A stretch of DNA of 64,000 nt from Pseudomonas sp. VD-NE ins (GTDB lineage Bacteria > Pseudomonadota > Gammaproteobacteria > Pseudomonadales > Pseudomonadaceae): NCBI RefSeq assembly GCF_031882575.1, contig NZ_CP134772.1, forward strand, positions 2,809,001 through 2,873,000. The letters are read 5' to 3'. How positions within the stretch are numbered: position 1 is the first letter of the stretch; every line of letters begins with the position of its first letter. The notes below the pieces were generated by a model. It searched no databases, was not told the DNA's origin, and saw only the letters and a list, made by a program, of their open reading frames with translations. The position numbers and the translations under genes were made by a program. Positions 53,957 through 62,027 of this stretch are shown piece after piece.

Positions 53957-56661
53957 CGGAGCCGGCAAAGGGAATCGCCACTTCCATTTGGGCAAAGCGT
54001 TATATCGAAATCTTCGGTCTTGCCCTTGTATCAATTGAACCCGGCGACAAAGCCCCGAAAGGCATGGGCTGGAACAAACCGGGCGGTTACATCACTGATG
54101 CCAATGCCGCCGAAGCATTCTGGCAACGCAACCCCAACCACAATCTGGGCGTCGTACTCGGGCCAAGCCGTGTCTGCTCGCTGGACGTCGACGATGTTCA
54201 ATGGACGCGTCACGTCCTCTACGAACAGTTGGGCATTGATCTCGATGCGATGGCCTTGGTGTATCCGACGATCGTCGGCAACCCGTTGCGGTTTCGGGTG
54301 TTGTTCAAGTTGCCGGACGGCGTCGAGCTGTCGCGGCATTCGCTCTCTTGGCCGAATGAGAATGATCCGGACGGTTCCATCTGGAAGGGGCTGATGGCGA
54401 AGGCGAAGGCCGCGAAAGAGGCGGGCGACGTTGCAGGTGAAGCGAAGGCCAAGGCCGAGGCGGATAACTACAAGCGCTTCACCGTGTTCGAACTGCGCGC
54501 TGGGCTGGTGCAAGACGTCTTTCCGCCCTCGATCCATCCCGGTACTGGAAAGCCTTACACCTGGCGCACGCCGCCAAGTGCTACCGATGGTTTGCCAACG
54601 CTGACCAATGAGCTTTTGGCCATCTGGAAAAACTGGGATTTCTTCAAGCGCGATGCCGAGGCAGCGTGCCCGTGGGCGCCAAAGCCGAAGAAGCCGCCGG
54701 CGAAGGTCATCAAGCGTGCACCGCCAGCAGCGGGTAAGCCACCGTCGGTGATTGATGAATTCAACCGCTGCCATGACGTGGAAGAACTGTTGCGGGCGCA
54801 CGGGTACATCAAGCGCGGCAGCAAATGGCTTTACCCGCAAAGCAGTACAGGCTTGCCGGGTGTCACGGTCAACGAAGGCAAGGTCTATTCGCACCACGGT
54901 GCGGATCCGTTGGCCAACGGTCATCAGAATGACGCCTTCGAGGTGTTTTGCCTGCTGGAGCATTCCGGCGATCAGTCGCGGGCGGTGAAAGCTGCTGCGC
55001 AGTTGATGGGCATGCAGCATGCGTCCCGGCCCGATCCGCACGATCTTCCCCCGACCCCATCCATTGATCCAAGCGAGCCTAGCCCGGGCGAACCGTCGTC
55101 CAGCGAGGCCGCTCCAGATCCTGAAGGGGGCGCGGGGGGCGAGCCTGTTGCGCTGAGCATTGACCAGGTGTTGCGCCGTTATGCGCTGGTCGATGGGACA
55201 ACCCATGTCTGGGACTTCGATCAGTCCAAGGTCATGAAAAAGTCTGCGTTTGAGGCGCGTGTCGGTAAACCCATGGCCAAGCAATGGCTGGAGAACACCG
55301 AACAGCGCAAATTGATTTCGAGCGATCACGTCAGTGAGATTGAGCAAGCGCGTCGGATGGCTGGCAAGAAGGGCGGCGCGTTCGGCATGTCACCGACTGA
55401 GCGCTATGTGTATATCGATGGCACGAAGGACGTGTGGGACCGGGAGAAGAAGCGCCGGATTGCCGAAGGCGCCGTGAAGATGGCGTTGGGCGATACCTAT
55501 CCGTTGTGGTTGAACAGCGCCGAGCGGCGTGTGGTGGACGTGGACCACATTGTCTTCGATCCAACCATGACCAAAGACCCGAGCGTCTACATCAACACGT
55601 TCGATGGCTTGCCGCTTGAGCCGGTTCGCGACGATGACGCGTGCGCGAATCTGCGGTGGTTGATCAAGTTCCTTTGCAATGGTGATGACGATGCGGCGTG
55701 GTGGTTGACGCGCTGGCTGGCTTTTCCGCTTCAGCACCTCGGCGCGAAGATGGATACGGCGGTGTTGATGCACTCGATCATGGAAGGCTCGGGCAAAAGC
55801 CTGTTGTTTGCCGACGCGCTGGGCATGCTTTACGGTCAATACGCGGCGACGGTAGGTCAGACCCAGTTGGAAAGCAACTTCAATGCCTGGCAAAGCCGAA
55901 AGCTTTGGGCGGTGTTTGAAGAGGTCGTGAGCCGAGATCAGCGTTACAACCAGGTGGGCAAGATCAAGCATTTGATCACCGGCAAAACAGTGCGGATGGA
56001 ATCGAAGTTCATCAATGGCTGGGAAGAATCCAACCATATGAACGCGGTGTTCCTGAGCAACGAGATCCTGCCGTGGCCTATCAGTGAAAGCGATCGCCGG
56101 ATGTTGGTGATGTGGCCGAACGAGACGTTGCCGCAAGATCGGCAGAAGGCGATCGGTCATGAACTCAAGAACGGAGGCGTTGCGGCGCTGCACGCGTGGT
56201 TGTTGTCGCTGGATCTCGGTGACTTCGACCAGCGAACGCGACCGCCCAAGACGGAGGCGCGGGAGCGATTGGTGGCTCTGAGCCGGGCAGGGTGGCAGAC
56301 GTTTCTTCATTTGTGGAAGTACGGTGAGCTGGGTCGGGATCTCTGGGGTGTCTGTCTCTCCAGCGACGTGTTCGCGTTGTTCCTGGAATGGTGTCAGCGC
56401 AACAAAGAGCACGCCATGAGTCACACGAAGTTCGCGCTCTTCCTCAGTTCCGAGTTGGACAAGTCACGCTCAATACCGTGGACAGACGGGAACAACCGGA
56501 AGTTTGGCGCGTTTTTCTTCCCGGCTGATCTGGAGCCTTCCCGCTCCCCATCCCTGAAAGCGGCAGACCTTGGGGTCGTCGTCAGCGACTGGCGTGCCAA
56601 GGCGCGTTTGGCGGGCTGGAACGTCGACAACTGGGACCACATCAAGGCGGCTGCAGCATGA
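53953..56661 (+). CDS. Phage Prim-Pol / superfamily 3-type helicase replication protein
   Basis: 902 aa starting in the ATGA overlap with the previous gene. The N-terminal bifunctional primase-polymerase domain (about 10-190) has VSIEPGDKAPKGMGW, LGVVLGPSRVCSLDVDD and FRVLFKLPDG. A Pro/Ser/Glu-rich linker follows (about 365-395). The C-terminal helicase (about 560-760) has Walker A SIMEGSGKSLLFADAL at about 608, WAVFEEVVSRDQR and a VFLSNEILPWP sensor. This is the DUF5906/P4 alpha-like architecture, initiating and unwinding phage DNA. Just downstream is a block of iteron-like repeats. Confidence 0.9.
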   Translation: MTEPAKGIATSIWAKRYIEIFGLALVSIEPGDKAPKGMGWNKPGGYITDANAAEAFWQRNPNHNLGVVLGPSRVCSLDVDDVQWTRHVLYEQLGIDLDAMALVYPTIVGNPLRFRVLFKLPDGVELSRHSLSWPNENDPDGSIWKGLMAKAKAAKEAGDVAGEAKAKAEADNYKRFTVFELRAGLVQDVFPPSIHPGTGKPYTWRTPPSATDGLPTLTNELLAIWKNWDFFKRDAEAACPWAPKPKKPPAKVIKRAPPAAGKPPSVIDEFNRCHDVEELLRAHGYIKRGSKWLYPQSSTGLPGVTVNEGKVYSHHGADPLANGHQNDAFEVFCLLEHSGDQSRAVKAAAQLMGMQHASRPDPHDLPPTPSIDPSEPSPGEPSSSEAAPDPEGGAGGEPVALSIDQVLRRYALVDGTTHVWDFDQSKVMKKSAFEARVGKPMAKQWLENTEQRKLISSDHVSEIEQARRMAGKKGGAFGMSPTERYVYIDGTKDVWDREKKRRIAEGAVKMALGDTYPLWLNSAERRVVDVDHIVFDPTMTKDPSVYINTFDGLPLEPVRDDDACANLRWLIKFLCNGDDDAAWWLTRWLAFPLQHLGAKMDTAVLMHSIMEGSGKSLLFADALGMLYGQYAATVGQTQLESNFNAWQSRKLWAVFEEVVSRDQRYNQVGKIKHLITGKTVRMESKFINGWEESNHMNAVFLSNEILPWPISESDRRMLVMWPNETLPQDRQKAIGHELKNGGVAALHAWLLSLDLGDFDQRTRPPKTEARERLVALSRAGWQTFLHLWKYGELGRDLWGVCLSSDVFALFLEWCQRNKEHAMSHTKFALFLSSELDKSRSIPWTDGNNRKFGAFFFPADLEPSRSPSLKAADLGVVVSDWRAKARLAGWNVDNWDHIKAAAA

Positions 56662-56993
56662 ATACACCTAAATGTGTGCTGGGTGTGTCGGGTGCGTGTT
56701 GGGTTGGTTTTCAATACCCGACACAGGTCGAGGCCTTGAAATTCGCGGATTTCCGGGCTTTGTGCGGGGTGTGTTGGGTTTGGCGTCGCGCACGCGCCTG
56801 CGTGATGTTTTTTGATGCTCTCAAAAGGCGAACAAAAAAACTCTATGCGAGGGACGATAAACCCAACCAACCCAACACACTCAACTCAGATTGTTTTATT
56901 TGCCTGAATTCAAAGGGATTTATTTGTGTTGGGTTTGTGTTGGGTAGCGGTTTATTTGTGTTGGGTTCGATTTTTCGGAGGGTGGGGCGATGA
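56658..56993 (+). CDS. Uncertain ORF over a repeat region (111 codons)
   Basis: An ATGA overlap with the primase stop opens 111 codons. The sequence is low complexity (VLGVSGACWVGF, VCWVWRRARAC, GFVLGSGLFVLGS) because it reads repeated TGTGTTGGGTT. Start overlap favours a real gene; composition and the repeats argue for a non-coding region instead. I give it low weight. Confidence 0.3.
   Translation: MNTPKCVLGVSGACWVGFQYPTQVEALKFADFRALCGVCWVWRRARACVMFFDALKRRTKKLYARDDKPNQPNTLNSDCFICLNSKGFICVGFVLGSGLFVLGSIFRRVGR
56673..56967. repeat. Iteron-like TGTGTTGGGTT repeats, possible phage origin
   Basis: Direct copies of a TGTGTTGGGTT-like motif begin near 56675, 56684, 56695, 56770, 56924, 56935 and 56956. 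A reversed copy lies at 56869-56880. Two copies share a longer TTTATTTGTGTTGGGTT context 32 bases apart. The stretch 56880-56925 is A+T rich (TTGTTTTATT). This is the organisation of an iteron origin, adjacent to a Prim-Pol/helicase gene. Confidence 0.6.
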
Positions 56994-57478
56994 TCGATGA
57001 AGTTGAAGAACTCATGCAGCATTGGGGTAATCAGTTCAACCGGGTGGGTGACGGCGGGGGGTTGGGCAGTCCGATGGCGACGATTATTGAATGGGGCGGC
57101 TCTGCCCCTCGCGGCACGCCGGGATCCCGCGATCTGATGATGGCAGCGGGTGGCGGCATGGACCACGCTGCGCAGGAAGTCGCCGCGGCGCTGGCACAAC
57201 TTGAGCGGCAGTCTGAGAAGGGCGCGCTGCTGGCGAAGCTGGCTCGCAATCGGTATCTGCCTCGACCTGCGTTGTCGGTCAGGTCTCAGTTGCCGATTCT
57301 TGGTCTCGGCGACAACGCAGATCGGACGTATCGGAACTGGGTTCATGCCTTGCATCAGCAGGTGTTGGTGATACTGACGGCACGGAGCGCACCAGGCCGT
57401 GCGCGGAATCGCCGTGTGAAGTCAGTTGAGACCAATCTTCTGCGAGCGTCTGCGGTTGCACGGGTCAGATTGTTCTGA
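56990..57478 (+). CDS. Phage protein of unknown function (162 aa)
   Basis: 162 aa starting MIDEVEELMQHWGNQF. SPMATIIEWGG, PRGTPGSRD, GGGMDHAAQEVAAALAQLER and ADRTYRNWVHALHQQVL are the notable segments. I believe similar proteins are common in Pseudomonas phages, and this position, between replication and lysis genes, is where Q-like antiterminators lie, but no function is proven. GGAGGGTGGGG precedes the ATG. Confidence 0.7.
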   Translation: MIDEVEELMQHWGNQFNRVGDGGGLGSPMATIIEWGGSAPRGTPGSRDLMMAAGGGMDHAAQEVAAALAQLERQSEKGALLAKLARNRYLPRPALSVRSQLPILGLGDNADRTYRNWVHALHQQVLVILTARSAPGRARNRRVKSVETNLLRASAVARVRLF

Positions 57479-57545
57479 CCGCTCGTCGGGGCGTCTTGTC
57501 GCATTGTGGTCACATTGCGGTTGCATTCATGTCGTTTGCTGACCT

Positions 57546-57573
57546 ACCGAAAAACACCTCTTTTCGGTTTTTC
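57546..57573 (+). terminator. Weak terminator-like hairpin
   Basis: ACCGAAAA (57546-57553) and TTTTCGGT (57561-57568) followed by TTTT. The A+T-rich stem makes it weak. It lies in the 319-base gap 57479-57797, in which I see no gene. Confidence 0.3.
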
Positions 57574-57675
57574 CGGAGGCAGGTAAAAAGTCCCCACGAT
57601 ATGCGATTTGCGCCTGAATCGCTGACTGAGCACGTGCTGTGCAGATACACCCGGCCTTCCCTGTGCCGGTCACCT

Positions 57676-57703
57676 AACCCCGCTTCGGCGGGGTTTTTCT
57701 TTT
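57676..57703 (+). terminator. Terminator 1 flanking the moron
   Basis: AACCCCGC-TTCG-GCGGGGTT (57676-57695) followed by TTTTCTTTT. Near-identical to 58311-58333, with a 27-base common sequence starting ACCTAACCCCGC. Confidence 0.92.
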
Positions 57704-57797
57704 AGGTCGATCTGTAGGTTGAAAAAAGCTTGAGTAGTCCCAATCACTCATTGAGCTGCTTGTGCACGGGCTCAACGCGAAGGAATGGGAGTTGGCT

Positions 57798-58289
57798 ATG
57801 ACAGATGAGTTGAATGCAAAACTTGATGCGATTTTTGATGCGAGATCAGACAAAGAAGCGGCGGCAGAGCGCTTAAGGGCAGAAATAGCGCAGCAAAGAA
57901 AGGCCAGCTTGGAAGAGTATCTGTTGTTGCAGGAGAGTTTGATCCGGCCAACATTAGAGGTCTTCGTCCAAAAGCTTGCTGAGCGAGGTCACAAGAGCTC
58001 GATTTATGACTTTACTGATGGCGAGCAGATCCATGGGAACACGCGATCAGCGACCATCGGCATTCGTTTTCTACTTGATCGCGAAACAACGCACAGGTCG
58101 ACTCATGAGTACCCGCATCTAACGATGTCGGTTGATAAAGCGGGCCGGAAAGTAAACTTTTCTCACAGCACGATGGCGCCGGGTCGAGGCGGAATGGCTG
58201 GTGGTGACGGCACGGTAGGTTATGACGAACTAACGCCAGAACTGATCAATGAGAAGGTTTTGAAGGTTATCGCTGCAGTTTTTAAGTAG
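57798..58289 (+). CDS. Moron gene of unknown function between two identical terminators
   Basis: 163 aa starting MTDELNAKLDAIFDARSDK, with GAAGGAATGGGAG before the ATG. Residues 1-50 form a charged helix; then DFTDGEQIHGNTRSATIGIRFL and MSVDKAGRKVNFSHSTMAPGRGGMAGGDGTVGYDELTPELI. No family recognised. It is lower in GC than its neighbours and bounded by duplicated terminators, with a possible TTGAAA -35 at 57719. All this fits an independently transcribed moron inserted between late-region genes. Confidence 0.7.
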   Translation: MTDELNAKLDAIFDARSDKEAAAERLRAEIAQQRKASLEEYLLLQESLIRPTLEVFVQKLAERGHKSSIYDFTDGEQIHGNTRSATIGIRFLLDRETTHRSTHEYPHLTMSVDKAGRKVNFSHSTMAPGRGGMAGGDGTVGYDELTPELINEKVLKVIAAVFK

Positions 58290-58310
58290 GCCTTTAGTGG
58301 CCGTCTACCT

Positions 58311-58333
58311 AACCCCGCTTCGGCGGGGTTTTT
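58311..58333 (+). terminator. Terminator 2 flanking the moron
   Basis: AACCCCGC-TTCG-GCGGGGTT followed by TTTATTTT, directly after the moron gene. Same sequence as 57676-57695. Confidence 0.92.
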
Positions 58334-58370
58334 ATTTTCGGCCCGATGGGTGTCTGCAAGGAGAATCAGC

Positions 58371-58724
58371 ATGAGCGAGCCGGCAACTGTTGTCGTGGCC
58401 GGTGGTGTAGGACTGGCGGCTACTGGACTGCTGGCGGGCGTGGACATGCTCGCGGTGATCGGCGCGCTGGCTGGCTCTCTGGTGTTCTTCACCACCACCG
58501 AGGAATTGCCGGTCTGGAAGCGGGTTTTGTTCCTGCTGGTGTCTTTCGTGATGGGTTACATGTTCGCCCCTGGCATGGCCGAGGTTGAGTTGTTCGGTAC
58601 CAGGCCATTCAAGTACACCGGGCCGGCGGCGTTCGGCGCCTCGGTTGTGGTCGTTACCGTCGCGCTCGCCATCATAAAAAGGCGCGGCCTCATTGCTGAA
58701 CCGCAAGGGAGGCAGGATGGATAG
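58371..58724 (+). CDS. Putative phage holin (three membrane segments)
   Basis: 117 aa with three hydrophobic segments (about 8-28, 30-50 with the central basic WKR, 82-100). GVDMLAVIGALAGSLVFFTTTEELPVWKRVLFLLVSFVMGYMFAP is the phage_holin_8-like pattern. AAGGAGAATCAGC precedes the ATG. Overlaps the next gene by 8 bases, as expected in a lysis cassette. Confidence 0.85.
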   Translation: MSEPATVVVAGGVGLAATGLLAGVDMLAVIGALAGSLVFFTTTEELPVWKRVLFLLVSFVMGYMFAPGMAEVELFGTRPFKYTGPAAFGASVVVVTVALAIIKRRGLIAEPQGRQDG

Positions 58725-59007
58725 TCAACTGATGCCGCAAGTTCTCACTCAGGCCACGTTCTGGTTGTGTGTCGCACTTTTCGTTCGGCTGTTCACCTTC
58801 CGTCGGCGCGGTGCGCGTTTCCGTCGAAGCATGAGTTGCCTTGCGTGGGTGGTGATGGTCGCGGCGGGATCCGCTGTGGTTTACATCGGTAAGGGGCAAC
58901 TCGTCATGCCGCAGAACTCTTGGCCGCTGGTGATTGTGCTGGGCGTATTCGTGGGATCGGTGTGCAAGAGCAGTGGCAATCTGGCGCGCGTCTGGAAGAT
59001 GGGCTGA
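58717..59007 (+). CDS. Second holin-like membrane protein
   Basis: 96 aa with three hydrophobic segments and a strongly basic stretch (FTFRRRGARFRR). Resembles phage_holin_3_7-type proteins. Overlaps the first holin gene and meets the HNH gene by ATGA. Pairs of holin-like genes, holin plus antiholin, are common in these phages. No endolysin is seen between here and the terminase; it may lie further on. Confidence 0.8.
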   Translation: MDSQLMPQVLTQATFWLCVALFVRLFTFRRRGARFRRSMSCLAWVVMVAAGSAVVYIGKGQLVMPQNSWPLVIVLGVFVGSVCKSSGNLARVWKMG

Positions 59008-59375
59008 TGAGCAAGGTATCGGATGACCGTCGAGGTAGCAGTACCGCGCGGGGTTATGGGTACAGATGGCAGAAGTCACGCGATGGACACCTGCGCGAAC
59101 ATCCGTACTGCACGATGTGTTCGACCGACCAACGCCCGGTTGCGGCGGTGATCGTTGACCACAAGGTTGCGCCAAAACTGAAGGATGCCAAGGACAGCGG
59201 CGATCCTGCCCGGATCAAGGCCGCATGGAAGCTGTTCTGGAACCCAGAGAACTGGGCGAGCCTGTGTAAGTTCTGCCACGACTCGACGAAACAGCGAATC
59301 GAGAAGAGCGGGCGCGTGCCCGGGTGCCATGCCGATGGCCGTCCGGTCGATCCGGGGCATCACTGGAACCGGTGA
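59007..59375 (+). CDS. HNH endonuclease
   Basis: 122 aa. Zn-Cys pair (HPYCTMC), VDHK, then NPENWASLCKFCHDSTKQR complete the HNH/His-Me finger motif. HNH proteins next to small and large terminase genes take part in cos cleavage in HK97-like phages. Located immediately before the presumed cos region. Confidence 0.9.
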   Translation: MSKVSDDRRGSSTARGYGYRWQKSRDGHLREHPYCTMCSTDQRPVAAVIVDHKVAPKLKDAKDSGDPARIKAAWKLFWNPENWASLCKFCHDSTKQRIEKSGRVPGCHADGRPVDPGHHWNR

Positions 59376-59532
59376 CCGACCATCACCGACGCACCAAAAA
59401 ATGGCACAACCCCGAGGGTAGGGGGGGTGAAAAACTTCATTTGGACTTCCTTCTAGACCGATCGCCCCCCTCTTTACACAAAGTCGGGAAATATGAGGGA
59501 GGGGGGGTATCCACCGGTAAGGGGTTGAATTT
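59376..59532. other. Candidate cos region between HNH and small terminase
   Basis: 157 non-coding bases with GGGTAGGGGGGG (59416 on), CGCCCCCCTC (59462 on) and GAGGGAGGGGGG (59494 on). The C-run and G-run form a long G/C inverted repeat with an A+T-rich centre. In related phages the packaging site lies here. Nicking positions cannot be read. Confidence 0.4.
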
Positions 59533-60066
59533 ATGGCAGGAAATGGAAATTCGGGCCGTCCCGGCGTACCGGCGGCCCTCAAACTATTGCAGGGAAACCG
59601 CGGGCGGGAAAACGTCGCTGATCTTTTGGCCGAAGTGGCGAAGCCACTGGTGCCGGTCGGCGCACCGCCGATGCCGGACGTTCTTTCTGTTGAGGCAGTC
59701 AAGGAGTGGGAGGATCTGGTGCCCGCCCTGATATCCCTCGGCATCATTTCCCAGTTGGATGCGATGGCGCTGGCCACGTACTGCCAGGCGGTTGCTGACT
59801 GGCGCCGCTACCAGCGGCTGATTGCCAAACGCAATACCGAATCCCAAGACGAACTGGGCGGCGATGTCCAGACCTTCAAGACGGGCGCCCAGCAAATGCA
59901 CGTCTTGCGGCAACTCGCCAACGACGCCGAGAAGCGAGCCAACACCGCCGGCGCCCAGTTCGGCCTATCTCCCATGTCGCGGCGCAGTCTGAAAGCTGCG
60001 CCGGCGCCGCAAGGTGAGCTATTCCCCAATGCCCAACGAGACGCCGCAGACAGATTCTTCAGTTGA
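59533..60066 (+). CDS. Terminase small subunit (P27 family)
   Basis: 177 aa. MAGNGNSGRPGVPAALKLLQGNRGR is the standard start of P27-type small terminases, followed by VEAVKEWEDLVPALISLGIISQLDAMALATYCQAVADW. Recognises the packaging site and feeds the large subunit. Overlaps the next gene by 38 bases. Confidence 0.92.
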   Translation: MAGNGNSGRPGVPAALKLLQGNRGRENVADLLAEVAKPLVPVGAPPMPDVLSVEAVKEWEDLVPALISLGIISQLDAMALATYCQAVADWRRYQRLIAKRNTESQDELGGDVQTFKTGAQQMHVLRQLANDAEKRANTAGAQFGLSPMSRRSLKAAPAPQGELFPNAQRDAADRFFS

Positions 60067-61843
60067 TGACCGCGTTTCTGCATTCGTCCAATCAGTGCTG
60101 GCAGGCGATATCGTCGCTGGTCCGAATGTCCGCAACGCCTGCAAGCGCCATCTGCGTGATCTTGAATATGGCCCCGAGCGCGGTTTGATATGGGATCTCT
60201 CCGCTGCAAATCGCGCCATTGAATTTTTTGAAGAAGTGCTGTGCCTCAACGGCGGCGACTACGAAGGCATGCCCTTCCTGCTGGCGCCGTGGCAGGCCTT
60301 TGTGGTGGGCAGCTTGTTCGGCTGGATGACAGTCGACGGATTCCGGCGCTTCCGATTGGGTTATATCGAAACCGGCAAGGGTTCCGGAAAAAGTCCGCTG
60401 GTGGCCGGCATCGGTCTGTATGGTCTGGTCGCAGATGGTGAGCAGCGCGCGGAGATTTATGCCGCTGCTACCAAACGTGATCAAGCGATGATCCTATTTC
60501 GCGACGCCGTGTCGATGGTCGACATGTCCGCAAAGTTGCGTTCACGCCTGGTGCAGTCGGGGCGAGACGACAAGGTCTGGAACCTGTTCTACGCGAACAC
60601 CAATTCCTTCTTCCGGCCGATCAGCGCGGACGAAGGCAAGTCCGGCCCACGGCCCCACATTGGTCTGCTCGATGAGCTGCACGAACACAAGACCGCCGCC
60701 ACCGTGAACATGATGCGCGCCGGTACCAAGAACCGGCGCAAAGCTTTGGTGGTGATGATCACCAATAGCGGGTCGGACAAGAAAACGGTCTGTGGTCAGT
60801 ACCACGATCTCGGCGTGCGTATCTGCGCGCAGATTGAGGAAAACGACAGTTTCTTTGCTTTCATCTGTTCCTTGGATGAGGGCGACGATCCGCTCAAGGA
60901 CGAAACGTGCTGGCCGAAGGTCAACCCATCACTTGATCATATCGCCGAAGGACAAAGCGACGGTATCCCGGGCCGCAAGTACCTGCGCGAGCAAGTGCAA
61001 TCCGCCCGTGGGCTACCGGCTCAAGAGTCGGTGGTACGCCGTCTGAACTTCTGCGAGTGGACTTCGGCAGATGCTCCGTGGATTTCGTGGGACGTTTGGA
61101 AGCAGGCCGAAGAACGGGTGCCGATGCGCGTCCTGCGCAACCGGCGTTGTGTCGCCGGGCTTGACCTTTCCAGCACCACGGACTTGACGGCGTTTGTGAT
61201 TGTGTTCTGGCCGACGCTGGATGACCCGCACTGGCGCCTACTGCCGTACTTCTGGATTCCCGACGACGATCTCCAAGGTCGTGAAGATCGAGACAAGGTT
61301 CCTTACGCTATGTGGCTGAAGGACGGGCATCTCGAAACCACGCCCGGGCGTGCCATCAGCAAGAAGCATGTGCTGTTGCGCTTGGTGAAGATCTGCGCCT
61401 ACTTCGATGTCGAGCGGATCGGCTACGACCGGTGGCGCGCCGAAGATCTTCTGCAGCTGATGACCGATGAGGACATCACGCTGCCCGAGGTCGTGCCATT
61501 CGGTCAGGGCTTCAAGGATATGGCGCCGGCGGTCGACGAGTTTGAGCGCCGACTACTCGGACGTGAACCCGAAAGCGATGTCATTGACCTGGATCCGGCG
61601 GATTACGAACTGGTGCAGTCCGAAACGGTTGAGACGTTGCGCCACGATGGCAACCCGGTCATGACCTGGTGCGCCGGTAACGCGGTGATCGTTTCCGATC
61701 CAGCGAACAATCGCAAAGCAGATAAAGCCAAAGCGACCGGGCGGATCGACGGCATCGTGGCATCCATCATCGCCGTCGGTACCAGCATGAAGTCTGGTGG
61801 CCCGAGCGGTAAATCCATCTACGACGAAGGGGCAGGTATATGA
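60029..61843 (+). CDS. Terminase large subunit
   Basis: 604 aa from ATG 60029; AAGGTGAG upstream. ATPase: Walker A ETGKGSGKSPLVA (about 112-124), Walker B IGLLDELHEHK (about 211), then a motif III-like MITNSGSDKKTV. Nuclease: AGLDLSSTTDLTAFVIVF (about 372) and later Asp residues. HK97/lambda-type packaging motor. GTG 60014 is a possible start. Confidence 0.94.
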   Translation: MPNETPQTDSSVDDRVSAFVQSVLAGDIVAGPNVRNACKRHLRDLEYGPERGLIWDLSAANRAIEFFEEVLCLNGGDYEGMPFLLAPWQAFVVGSLFGWMTVDGFRRFRLGYIETGKGSGKSPLVAGIGLYGLVADGEQRAEIYAAATKRDQAMILFRDAVSMVDMSAKLRSRLVQSGRDDKVWNLFYANTNSFFRPISADEGKSGPRPHIGLLDELHEHKTAATVNMMRAGTKNRRKALVVMITNSGSDKKTVCGQYHDLGVRICAQIEENDSFFAFICSLDEGDDPLKDETCWPKVNPSLDHIAEGQSDGIPGRKYLREQVQSARGLPAQESVVRRLNFCEWTSADAPWISWDVWKQAEERVPMRVLRNRRCVAGLDLSSTTDLTAFVIVFWPTLDDPHWRLLPYFWIPDDDLQGREDRDKVPYAMWLKDGHLETTPGRAISKKHVLLRLVKICAYFDVERIGYDRWRAEDLLQLMTDEDITLPEVVPFGQGFKDMAPAVDEFERRLLGREPESDVIDLDPADYELVQSETVETLRHDGNPVMTWCAGNAVIVSDPANNRKADKAKATGRIDGIVASIIAVGTSMKSGGPSGKSIYDEGAGI

Positions 61844-62025
61844 AATTAGCCATCGCTGCATGGCTTGCCGGCCTTTTGGGCTTCGGGCTGTTGGTCGGGG
61901 GCGTGGCGTTGATCAGCGTTCCCGCCGGTTGCATCGTCGCGGGTGTCGGTCTGCTGGCCTGGGCATATCTTGCCGATCGCGCAGCCGCTGTACTGAAAGC
62001 CCAATCCAAACCCCAAGGAGGTTGA
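61840..62025 (+). CDS. Small membrane protein
   Basis: 61 aa, two hydrophobic segments (IAAWLAGLLGFGLLVGGVALI and AGCIVAGVGLLAWAYLA). ATGA overlap with the terminase gene supports translation. Commonly found between large terminase and portal in Pseudomonas phages; function unknown. Confidence 0.75.
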   Translation: MKLAIAAWLAGLLGFGLLVGGVALISVPAGCIVAGVGLLAWAYLADRAAAVLKAQSKPQGG

Positions 62026-62027
62026 GC

